A DNA stretch of 64,000 nt, from assembly GCA_021234155.1 (NCBI GenBank), contig JAJEKV010000050.1, positions 10,466,214 through 10,530,213 on the forward strand, given 5' to 3'. Shown here piece by piece: positions 53,799 to 60,868 of the stretch (positions within the stretch are counted from its first letter, which is position 1; each line of letters starts with the position of its first letter). Both the position numbers and the translations under genes were made by a program. This stretch comes from Isoetes taiwanensis. Its lineage: Eukaryota > Streptophyta > Lycopodiopsida > Isoetales > Isoetaceae. The notes beneath the pieces are model-generated. The model saw nothing but the letters and a program-made list of their open reading frames with translations, ran no database searches and had not been told where the DNA came from.

Positions 53799-53912
53799 AG
53801 CTCCTATTATTTAGAACGCATCCAATAATGCAAAGAATAGCATCAAGTTCAAGACGTTAAAGCACGTTATAAGTCATACTATGTTTTTGCGCAGTTGGTT
53901 CAATTATGTTAT

Positions 53913-53986
53913 GCTTTAGTAGCTCAATTGGTTAGAGTGTGTGGCTGTTAACCACAAGGTCGGAGGATCAAGCCCTCCCTCTAGCG
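53913..53986 (+). tRNA. tRNA-Asn(GTT)-like, class D, probably defective
   Basis: It is 74 nt with an intact GTT anticodon loop. The 5' acceptor strand GCTTTAG leaves two mismatches against CTCTAGC, and the T loop starts ATC instead of TTC (T54 to A), which breaks the B box. One D-stem change (GAGT) gives a wobble. Confidence 0.5.
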
Positions 53987-54275
53987 AGCTCTTATTAGTT
54001 AGAAGACATCACATAATGCAAAGGATAGAAGTTATGTAATTTAAACAGTCATTGCACCAAACCTACCTCTAGCGAGCTCTTATTACTTAGAAGCCATACC
54101 ATCATTATATATTGGCACACATAATCTAGAGAAAAACATTGGAAGTCATACTCTGTTTTGGATCCTACGATTTGAAAAGTATCCTATCATCCACATCAAC
54201 TTGTGTAAGTTATGAAATTGAAACATTTTGTGCACTCAAGATTTAAAAGCACACCATAACTCATAATGTGTTTTG

Positions 54276-54301
54276 GCTAGAGTAGCTCTGCTGGTTCAAT
54301 T
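54276..54301 (+). repeat. tRNA 5'-half relic (extra A box)
   Basis: GCTAGAGTAGCTCTGCTGG matches tRNA-Asn nucleotides 1-20 and is followed by TTCAATTATGTTATG, the common 5' flank of all copies. It lies 39 bp before the full class A copy, so two A-box-like sequences precede one B box. The same relic precedes the class A and C copies throughout the uniform block (54946 before the copy at 54985, for example). Confidence 0.7.
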
Positions 54302-54314
54302 ATGTTATGTTTCG

Positions 54315-54331
54315 GTTGAAGTAGCTCAGTT

Positions 54332-54364
<33 letters not shown>

Positions 54365-54388
54365 GAGGTTCAAGCCCTCCCTCTAGCA
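54315..54388 (+). tRNA. tRNA-Asn-GTT: tRNA-Asn(GTT), class A
   Basis: It is 74 nt with A box TAGCTCAGTTGG, loop CTGTTAA and B box GGTTCAAGCCC intact. The 5' acceptor strand GTTGAAG pairs with CTCTAGC with one A-C mismatch and two G-U pairs. The discriminator is A, not G, which is unusual for plant tRNA-Asn. No run of four T follows for over 500 nt, so a transcript would read into the next (class B) copy. Confidence 0.7.
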
Positions 54389-54541
54389 AGCTCCTATTAT
54401 TTGGAATGCATCCAATAATGCAAGGAATAGCATCAAGTTATTTGGAACGCATCCAATAATGCAAGGAATAGCATCAAGTTCAAGACGTTAAAGCACGTTA
54501 TAAGTCATACTATGTTGTTGGTTCAGTTATGTTATGCTTTG

Positions 54542-54646
54542 GCTGGAGTAGCTCACTTGGTTAGAGCGTGTGGCTGGAGTAGCTCAGTTGGTTAGAGCGT
54601 CTGGCTGTTAACCACAAGGTCGGAGGTTCAAGCCCTACCTCTAGCG
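54542..54646 (+). tRNA. tRNA-Asn-GTT: tRNA-Asn(GTT), class B with duplicated 5' half
   Basis: The 74-nt tRNA occupies 54573-54646. Directly before it, 54542-54572 repeats nucleotides 1-31 (acceptor strand, D arm and anticodon-stem strand), so the 5' half is in tandem with a 31-bp period. The body has a C28-C42 mismatch (GTCTGG) and a T-stem mismatch at 50-64 (CCTAC). Both A and B boxes are intact. Confidence 0.75.
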
Positions 54647-54984
54647 AGCTCTTACTAGTTAGAAGACATCACATAATGCAAAGGATAGAAGTTATGTAAT
54701 TTAAATAGTCGTTGCACCAAACCTACCTCTAGTGAGCTCTTATTACTTAGAAGCCATACCATCATTACGATAGAAGTTATTTAATTTAAACAATATATTG
54801 GCACAACATGATCTAGAGAAAAACGGATCCTACTAGAAAGATATCCTATCATCCAAAGGATAGCATCAAGTTGCATAAGTTACGAAATTTAAACATTTTG
54901 TGCACTCAAGATTTAAAAGCACACCATAACTCATAATGTGTTTTGGCTAGAGTAGCTCTGCTGGTTCAATTATGTTATGCTTTG

Positions 54985-55058
54985 GCTGGAGTAGCTCAGT
55001 TGGTTAGAGCGTGTGGCTGTTAACCACAAGGCCGGAGGTTCAAGCCCTCCCTCTAGCG
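54985..55058 (+). tRNA. tRNA-Asn-GTT: tRNA-Asn(GTT), class C, canonical
   Basis: This is a complete 74-nt cloverleaf: acceptor GCTGGAG/CTCTAGC (one G-U), D stem GCTC/GAGC, anticodon stem TGTGG/CCACA with loop CTGTTAA (anticodon GTT), variable loop AGGCC, T stem GGAGG/CCTCC with loop TTCAAGC, and discriminator G. CCA is not encoded, as expected in eukaryotes. It inserts asparagine in cytosolic translation and would be made by RNA polymerase III from its internal A and B boxes. The first T run (five T at 55144-55148) is 86 nt downstream. Copies at 58940 and 60279 are identical. Confidence 0.93.
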
Positions 55059-55172
55059 AGCTCATATTATTTAGAACACATCCAATAATGCAAAGAATAG
55101 CATCAAGTTCAAGACGTTAAAGCACGTTATAAGTCATACTATGTTTTTGCGCAGTTGGTTCAATTATGTTAT

Positions 55173-55189
55173 GCTTTAGTAGCTCAATT

Positions 55190-55222
<33 letters not shown>

Positions 55223-55246
55223 GAGGATCAAGCCCTCCCTCTAGCG
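55173..55246 (+). tRNA. tRNA-Asn(GTT)-like, class D, probably defective
   Basis: The D and anticodon arms are fully paired with a GTT loop. The class D damage is present: 5' acceptor GCTTTAG and T54 changed to A (GGATCAAGCCC). The first T run is about 196 nt downstream. Confidence 0.5.
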
Positions 55247-55608
55247 AGCTCTTATTAGTTAGAAGACATCACATAATGCAAAGGATAGAAGTTATGTAAT
55301 TTAAACAGTCATTGCACCAAACCTACCTCTAGCGAGCTCTTATTACTTAGAAGCCATACCATCATTACGATAGAAGTTATTTAATTTAAACAATATATTG
55401 GCACACATAATCTAGAGAAAAACATTGGAAGTCATACTCTGTTTTGGATCCTACGATTTGAAAAGTATCCTATCATCCAAAGAATAGCATCAACTTGTGT
55501 AAGTTATGAAATTGAAACATTTTGTGCACTCAAGATTTAAAAGCACACCATAACTCATAATGTGTTTTGGCTAGAGTAGCTCTGCTGGTTCAATTATGTT
55601 ATGTTTTG

Positions 55609-55625
55609 GTTGAAGTAGCTCAGTT

Positions 55626-55658
<33 letters not shown>

Positions 55659-55682
55659 GAGGTTCAAGCCCTCCCTCTAGCG
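55609..55682 (+). tRNA. tRNA-Asn-GTT: tRNA-Asn(GTT), class A with G discriminator
   Basis: This has the class A body with acceptor strand GTTGAAG, but the 3' end is CTCTAGCG, so it has the normal discriminator G, unlike the other class A copies in the uniform block. All arms except the A5-C68 acceptor pair are consistent. Confidence 0.72.
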
Positions 55683-55835
55683 AGCTCCTATTATTTGGAA
55701 TGCATCCAATAATGCAAGGAATAGCATCAAGTTATTTGGAACGCATCCAATAATGCAAGGAATAGCATCAAGTTCAAGACGTTAAAGCACGTTATAAGTC
55801 ATACTATGTTGTTGGTTCAGTTATGTTATGCTTTG

Positions 55836-55883
55836 GCTGGAGTAGCTCACTTGGTTAGAGCGTGTGGCTGGAGTAGCTCAGTT

Positions 55884-55916
<33 letters not shown>

Positions 55917-55940
55917 GAGGTTCAAGCCCTACCTCTAGCG
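55836..55940 (+). tRNA. tRNA-Asn-GTT: tRNA-Asn(GTT), class B with duplicated 5' half
   Basis: The full tRNA lies at 55867-55940, with the extra 5' half at 55836-55866. Here the anticodon stem is perfect (GTGTGG), unlike the class B copies at 54573 and 59845. The class B T-stem mismatch (CCTAC) remains. Confidence 0.78.
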
Positions 55941-56271
55941 AGCTCTTACTAGTTAGAAGACATCACATAATGCAAAGGATAGAAGTTATGTAATTTAAAT
56001 AGTCGTTGCACCAAACCTACCTCTAGTGAGCTCTTATTACTTAGAAGCCATACCATCATTACGATAGAAGTTATTTAATTTAAACAATATATTGGCACAA
56101 CATGATCTAGAGAAAAACATTGGAAGTCATACCTATCATCCAAAGGATAGCATCAAGTTGCATAAGTTACGAAATTTAAACATTTTGTGCACTCAAGATT
56201 TAAAAGCACACCATAACTCATAATGTGTTTTGGCTAGAGTAGCTCTGCTGGTTCAATTATGTTATGCTTTG

Positions 56272-56345
56272 GCTGGAGTAGCTCATTTGGTTAGAGCGTG
56301 TGGCTGTTAACCACAAGGCCGGAGGTTCAAGCCCTCCCTCTAGCG
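56272..56345 (+). tRNA. tRNA-Asn-GTT: tRNA-Asn(GTT), class C, near-canonical
   Basis: It is identical to the copy at 54985 except for one change in the D loop (TAGCTCATTTGG), which alters a usually conserved A-box position. All stems pair. Confidence 0.85.
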
Positions 56346-56459
56346 AGCTCCTATTATTTAGAACGCATCCAATAATGCAAAGAATAGCATCAAGTTCAAG
56401 ACGTTAAAGCACGTTATAAGTCATACTATGTTTTTGCGCAGTTGGTTCAATTATATTAT

Positions 56460-56533
56460 GCTTTAGTAGCTCAGTTGGTTAGAGCGTGTGGTTGTTAACC
56501 ACAAGGTCGGAGGATCAAGCCCTCCCTCTAGCG
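56460..56533 (+). tRNA. tRNA-Asn(GTT)-like, class D, probably defective
   Basis: It has the class D acceptor GCTTTAG and T54-to-A, plus C32 to T in the anticodon loop (TTGTTAA). The A box reads TAGCTCAGTTGG. Confidence 0.5.
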
Positions 56534-56887
56534 AGCTCTTATTAGTTAGAAGACATCACATAATGCAAAGGATAGAAGTTATGTAATTTAAACAGTCATT
56601 GCACCAAACCTACCTCTAGCGAGCTCTTATTACTTAGAAGCCATACCATCATTACGATAGAAGTTATTTAATTTAAACAATATATTGGCACACATAATCT
56701 AGAGAAAAACATTGGAAGTCATACTCTGTTTTGGATCCTACGATTTGAAAAGTATCCTATCATCCACATCAACTTGTGTAAGTTATGAAATTGAAACATT
56801 TTGTGCACTCAAGATTTAAAAGCACACCATAACTCATAATGTGTTTTGGCTAGAGTAGCTCTGCTGGTTCAATTATGTTATGTTTCG

Positions 56888-56904
56888 GTTGAAGTAGCTC
56901 AGTT

Positions 56905-56937
<33 letters not shown>

Positions 56938-56961
56938 GAGGTTCAAGCCCTCCCTCTAGCA
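56888..56961 (+). tRNA. tRNA-Asn-GTT: tRNA-Asn(GTT), class A
   Basis: It has the same sequence as the class A copy at 54315, including the A discriminator (TAGCAAGCT) and the acceptor A5-C68 mismatch. Confidence 0.7.
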
Positions 56962-57116
56962 AGCTCCTATTATTTGGAATGCATCCAATAATGCAAGGAA
57001 TAGCATCAAGTTATTTGGAATGCATCCAATAATGCAAGGAATAGAATCAAGTTCAAGGCGTTAAAAGCATCGTTATAAGTCATACTATGTTGTTGGTTCA
57101 GTTATGTTATGCTTTG

Positions 57117-57220
57117 GCTGGAGTAGCTCACTTGGTTAGGCGTGTGGTTGGAGTAGCTCGTTCGATTAGAGCGTCTGGCTGTTAACCACAAGGTTGGAGG
57201 TTCAAGCCCTACCTCTAGCG
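57117..57220 (+). pseudogene. tRNA-Asn class B pseudogene
   Basis: The duplicated 5' half begins at 57117 and the body runs 57147-57220. The acceptor starts GTTGGAG and the D loop reads TAGCTCGTTCGATTA, losing the A box. The anticodon stem has the C28 mismatch and the variable loop is AGGTT. The B box is intact. Confidence 0.6.
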
Positions 57221-57571
57221 AGCTCTTACTAGTTAGAAGACATCACATAATGCAAAGGATAGAAGTTATGTAATTTAAATAGTCGTTGCACCAAACCTAC
57301 CTCTAGTGAGCTCTTATTACTTAGAAGCCATACCATCATTCTGATAGAAGTTATTTAATTTAAACAATATATTGGCACAACATGATCTAGAGAAAAACAT
57401 TGGAAGTCATATTCTCCCTACTAGAAAGATATCCTATCATCCAAAGGATAGCATCAAGTTGCATAAGTTCTGAAATTTAAACATTTTGTGCACTCAAGAT
57501 TTAAAAGCACACCATAACTCATAATGTGTTTTGGCTAGAGTAGCTCTTTGGTTCAATTATGTTATGCTTTG

Positions 57572-57646
57572 GCTGGAGTAGCTCATTTGGTTAGGCGTGT
57601 GGTACTGTTAACCACAAGGGCGGAGGTTCAAGCCCTCCCTCTAGCG
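57572..57646 (+). pseudogene. tRNA-Asn class C pseudogene with indels
   Basis: The D stem has lost a base (TTAGGCGTG for TTAGAGCGTG) and two extra bases precede the anticodon loop (GTGTGGTACTGTTAACC). The acceptor, T arm and discriminator are normal. Confidence 0.6.
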
Positions 57647-57759
57647 AGCTCCTATTATTTAGAACATCCAATAATGCAAAGAATAGCATCAAGTTCAAGG
57701 CGTTAAAAGCACGTTATAAGTCATACTATGTTTTTTGTTGATTGGTTCAATTATATTAT

Positions 57760-57813
57760 GCTTTAGTAGCTCAATTGGTTAGAACCACAAGGTTCAAGTT
57801 AACCACAAGTTAG
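57760..57813 (+). pseudogene. Broken class D copy
   Basis: It starts as class D (GCTTTAGTAGCTCAATTGG) but then jumps to ACCACAAGGTTCAAG and a second ACCACAAG. The T arm and acceptor 3' strand are missing. The spacer after it is also duplicated: TCACATAATGCAAAGGATAG occurs near 57815, and a second copy of that spacer near 57907. Confidence 0.7.
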
Positions 57814-58235
57814 TCACATAATGCAAAGGATAGAAGTTATGTAATTTAAATGGGTCATTGCACCCCTACCTCTAGCGAGCTCTTATTACTTAGAAGACAT
57901 CATCATAATAATGCAAAGGATAGAAGTTATGTAATTTAAAAGATCATTGCACCAAACCTACCTCTAGCGAGCTCTTATTACTTAGAAGCCATACCATCAT
58001 TACGATAGAAGTTATTTAATTTAAACAATATATTGGCACACATAATCTAGAGAAAAACATTGGAAGTCATACTCTGTTTTGGATCCTACGATTTGAAAAG
58101 TATCCTATCATCCACATCAACTTGTGTAAGTTATGAAATTGAAACATTTTGTGCACTCAAGATTTAAAAGCACACCATAACTCATAATGTGTTTTGGCTA
58201 GAGTAGCTCTGCTGGTTCAATTATGTTATGTTTCG

Positions 58236-58252
58236 GATGAAGTAGCTCAGTT

Positions 58253-58285
<33 letters not shown>

Positions 58286-58309
58286 GAGGTTCAAGCCCTC
58301 CCTCTAGCA
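58236..58309 (+). tRNA. tRNA-Asn-GTT: tRNA-Asn(GTT), class A variant
   Basis: This is a class A body with one more acceptor change (GATGAAG at the 5' end), giving an additional mismatch, and an A discriminator. The internal promoter boxes and GTT loop are intact. Confidence 0.62.
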
Positions 58310-58462
58310 AGCTCCTATTATTTGGAATGCATCCAATAATGCAAGGAATAGCATCAAGTTATTTGGAACGCATCCAATAATGCAAGGAATAGCATCAAGT
58401 TCAAGACGTTAAAGCACGTTATAAGTCATACTATGTTGTTGGTTCAGTTATGTTATGCTTTG

Positions 58463-58579
58463 GCTGGAGTAGCTCACTTGGTTAGAGCGTGTGGCTGGAG
58501 TAGCTCAGTTGGTTAGAGCTCACACATAATGCCCGGTGCAGTAACCACAAGGTCGGAGGTTCAAGCCCTACCTCTAGCG
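58463..58579 (+). pseudogene. Class B copy with replaced anticodon arm
   Basis: The duplicated half (58463) and the acceptor and D arm of the body (from 58494) are normal. After TTAGAGC the sequence becomes TCACACATAATGCCCGGTGC followed by AGTAACCACAAGG, so the 5' strand of the anticodon stem and the loop are lost while the T arm and acceptor end remain. The inserted CACATAATGC resembles the spacer string CACATAATGC, so a spacer fragment may have been copied in. Confidence 0.75.
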
Positions 58580-58939
58580 AGCTCTTACTAGTTAGAAGAC
58601 ATCACATAATGCAAAGGATAGAAGTTATGTAATTTAAATAGTCGTTGCACCAAACCTACCTCTAGTGAGCTCTTATTACTTAGAAGCCATACCATCATTA
58701 CGATAGAAGTTATTTAATTTAAACAATATATTGGCACAACATGATCTAGAGAAAAACATTGGAAGTCATATTCTGTTTTGGATCCTACTAGAAAGATATC
58801 CTATCATCCAAAGGATAGCATCAAGTTGCATAAGTTACGAAATTTAAACATTTTGTGCACTCAAGATTTAAAAGCACACCATAACTCATAATGTGTTTTG
58901 GCTAGAGTAGCTCTGCTGGTTCAATTATGTTATGCTTTG

Positions 58940-59013
58940 GCTGGAGTAGCTCAGTTGGTTAGAGCGTGTGGCTGTTAACCACAAGGCCGGAGGTTCAAGC
59001 CCTCCCTCTAGCG
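58940..59013 (+). tRNA. tRNA-Asn-GTT: tRNA-Asn(GTT), class C, canonical
   Basis: It is identical over 74 nt to the canonical copy at 54985, about 3.96 kb upstream (three repeat units). The 5' half relic lies 39 bp upstream and the common 5' flank TTATGTTATGCTTTG directly precedes it. Confidence 0.93.
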
Positions 59014-59134
59014 AGCTCCTATTATTTAGAACGCATCCAATAATGCAAAGAATAGCATCAAGTTCAAGACGTTAAAGTTAAAGCACGTTATAAGTCATAC
59101 TATGTTTTTGGCACAGTTGGTTCAATTATGTTAT

Positions 59135-59208
59135 GCTTTAGTAGCTCATTTGGTTAGAGTGTGTGGCTGTTAACCACAAGGTTGGAGGATCAAGCCCTCC
59201 CTCTAGCG
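59135..59208 (+). tRNA. tRNA-Asn(GTT)-like, class D, probably defective
   Basis: It has the class D changes (GCTTTAG acceptor, T54 to A), plus a D-loop change (CTCATTTGG), a D-stem G-U (GAGT) and variable loop AGGTT. The anticodon is GTT. Confidence 0.48.
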
Positions 59209-59551
59209 AGCTCTTATTAGTTAGAAGACATCACATAATGCAAAGGATAGAAGTTATGTAATTTAAACAGTCATTGCACCAAACCTACCTCTAGCGAGCT
59301 CTTATTACCATACCATCATTACATACCATTTCATTTAAACAATATATTGGCACACATAATCTAGAGAAAAACATTGGAAGTCATACTCTGTTTTGGATCC
59401 TACGATTTGAAAAGTATCCTATCATCCACATCAACTTGTGTAAGTTATGAAATTGAAACATTTTGTGCACTCAAGATTTAAAAGCACACCATAACTCATA
59501 ATGTGTTTTGGCTAGAGTAGCTCTATTTGGTTCAATTATGTTATGTTTTGG

Positions 59552-59625
59552 GTTGAAGTAGCTCAGTTGGTTAAAGCGTGTGGCTGTTAACCACAAGGTC
59601 GGAGGTTCAAGCCCTCCCTCTAGCA
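59552..59625 (+). tRNA. tRNA-Asn-GTT: tRNA-Asn(GTT), class A
   Basis: Class A with an A discriminator. The D stem carries one change (TTAAAGCG for TTAGAGCG), which weakens the D arm. It is otherwise identical to 54315. Confidence 0.62.
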
Positions 59626-59813
59626 AGCTCCTATTATTTGGAATGCATCCAATAATGCAAGGAATAGCATCAAGTTATTTGGAACGCATCCAATAATGCA
59701 AGGAATAGCATCAAGTTCAAGACGTTAAAGCACGTTATAAGTCATACTATGTTGTTGGTTCGAATGTTAAAGCACGTTATAAGATGTTGTTGGTTCAGTT
59801 ATGTTATGCTTTG

Positions 59814-59918
59814 GCTGGAGTAGCTCACTTGGTTAGAGCGTGTGGCTGGAGTAGCTCAGTTGGTTAGAGCGTCTGGCTGTTAACCACAAGGTCGGAGGTT
59901 CAAGCCCTACCTCTAGCG
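59814..59918 (+). tRNA. tRNA-Asn-GTT: tRNA-Asn(GTT), class B with duplicated 5' half
   Basis: The body 59845-59918 is identical to the class B copy at 54573, including GTCTGG (C28 mismatch) and CCTAC (T-stem mismatch). The extra 5' half starts at 59814. The spacer before it holds a small extra duplication of GTTAAAGCACGTTATAAG. Confidence 0.75.
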
Positions 59919-60278
59919 AGCTCTTACTAGTTAGAAGACATCACATAATGCAAAGGATAGAAGTTATGTAATTTAAATAGTCGTTGCACCAAACCTACCT
60001 CTAGTGAGCTCTTATTACTTAGAAGCCATACCATCATTACGATAGAAGTTATTTAATTTAAACAATATATTGGCACAACATGATCTAGAGAAAAACATTG
60101 GAAGTCATATTCTGTTTTGGATCCTACTAGAAAGATATCCTATCATCCAAAGGATAGCATCAAGTTGCATAAGTTACGAAATTTAAACATTTTGTGCACT
60201 CAAGATTTAAAAGCACACCATAACTCATAATGTGTTTTGGCTAGAGTAGCTCTGCTGGTTCAATTATGTTATGCTTTG

Positions 60279-60352
60279 GCTGGAGTAGCTCAGTTGGTTA
60301 GAGCGTGTGGCTGTTAACCACAAGGCCGGAGGTTCAAGCCCTCCCTCTAGCG
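60279..60352 (+). tRNA. tRNA-Asn-GTT: tRNA-Asn(GTT), class C, canonical
   Basis: This is the last canonical copy, identical to those at 54985 and 58940. Downstream the spacer reads GTTTTCTTGTG, so a T4 occurs about 85 nt after the tRNA end. Confidence 0.93.
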
Positions 60353-60466
60353 AGCTCCTATTATTTAGAACGCATCCAATAATGCAAAGAATAGCATCAA
60401 GTTCAAGACGTTAAAGCACGTTATAAGTCATACTATGTTTTCTTGTGATTGGTTCAATTATATTAT

Positions 60467-60541
60467 GCTTTAGTAGCTCAATTGGTTAAAAGCGTGTGGT
60501 TGTTAACCACAAGGTCCCCTCTTCAAGCCCTCCCTCTAGCG
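60467..60541 (+). pseudogene. Terminal class D-like pseudogene
   Basis: The last copy of the array is damaged. The acceptor is GCTTTAG, the D stem has an inserted base (TTAAAAGCG), and the T stem 5' strand is replaced (AAGGTCCCCTCTTCAAGCCC). Its 3' flank switches to the class A/C type (GAGCTCCTATTATTTAGAAT) and then to a shortened class D spacer. Confidence 0.65.
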
Positions 60542-60841
60542 AGCTCCTATTATTTAGAATGCATCACATTAGTTAGAAGGATAGAAGTTATGTAATTTAA
60601 ACAGTCATTGCACCAAACCTACCTCTAGTGAGCTCTTATTACTTGGAAGCCATACCATCATTACGATAGAAGATATTTAATTTAAACAATATATTGGCAC
60701 AACATGATCTAGAGAAAAACATTGGAAGTCATATTCTGTTTTGGATCCTACTATTTGAAAGGTATCCTATCATCCAAAGGATAGCATCAAGTTGCATAAG
60801 TTACGAAATTTAAACATTTTGTGCACTCAAGATTTAAAAGG

Positions 60842-60868
60842 ACACCATCTTATATTATAATGTTATTT
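60842..60868 (+). repeat. Right-junction sequence of array 4
   Basis: The last spacer (CAAGATTTAAAAGGACACC) runs directly into ATCTTATATTATAATGTTAT and then GTGTTGGACCCAGCCC. The same order follows the adjacent junctions at 26.5 kb. Confidence 0.65.

Larger units (their letters stand above)
49367..60860 (+). repeat. tRNA-Asn-derived tandem array 4 with higher-order repeat
   Basis: Thirty-five copies. Degraded left part: class A 49598-49678, 50262-50339, 51801-51877, 53020-53100; truncated A 51566-51614; class B 49840-49912, 50519-50592, 52050-52119, 53284-53358; class C 50982-51053, 52451-52528; class D 51168-51245, 52633-52711. From about 53.4 kb the copies become nearly uniform and run C-D-A-B to 60541. 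The repeat period, measured A to A, is 1294, 1279, 1348 and 1316 bp. Spacers are also tRNA-derived in part: a 5' half (GCTAGAGTAGCTCTGCTGG) precedes each class A and C copy by 39 bp, and a 3' end (CCTACCTCTAG-GAGCTCTTA) follows each class B and D copy. The last spacer carries a variant (ACTATTTGAAAGGTATCC) also seen in the C-D part of array 1. Confidence 0.92.

Noticed and set aside
54985-55058. Plastid or mitochondrial trnN origin for the tRNA copies
   Set aside because: The acceptor stem GCTGGAG/CTCTAGC and the T arm are those of the nuclear, cytosolic plant tRNA-Asn, not of the plastid trnN-GUU type.
53360-60850. tRNA-derived SINE family
   Set aside because: Copies are strictly head to tail with homologous spacers and no A-rich tail or target-site duplications, so tandem amplification explains them better than retroposition.
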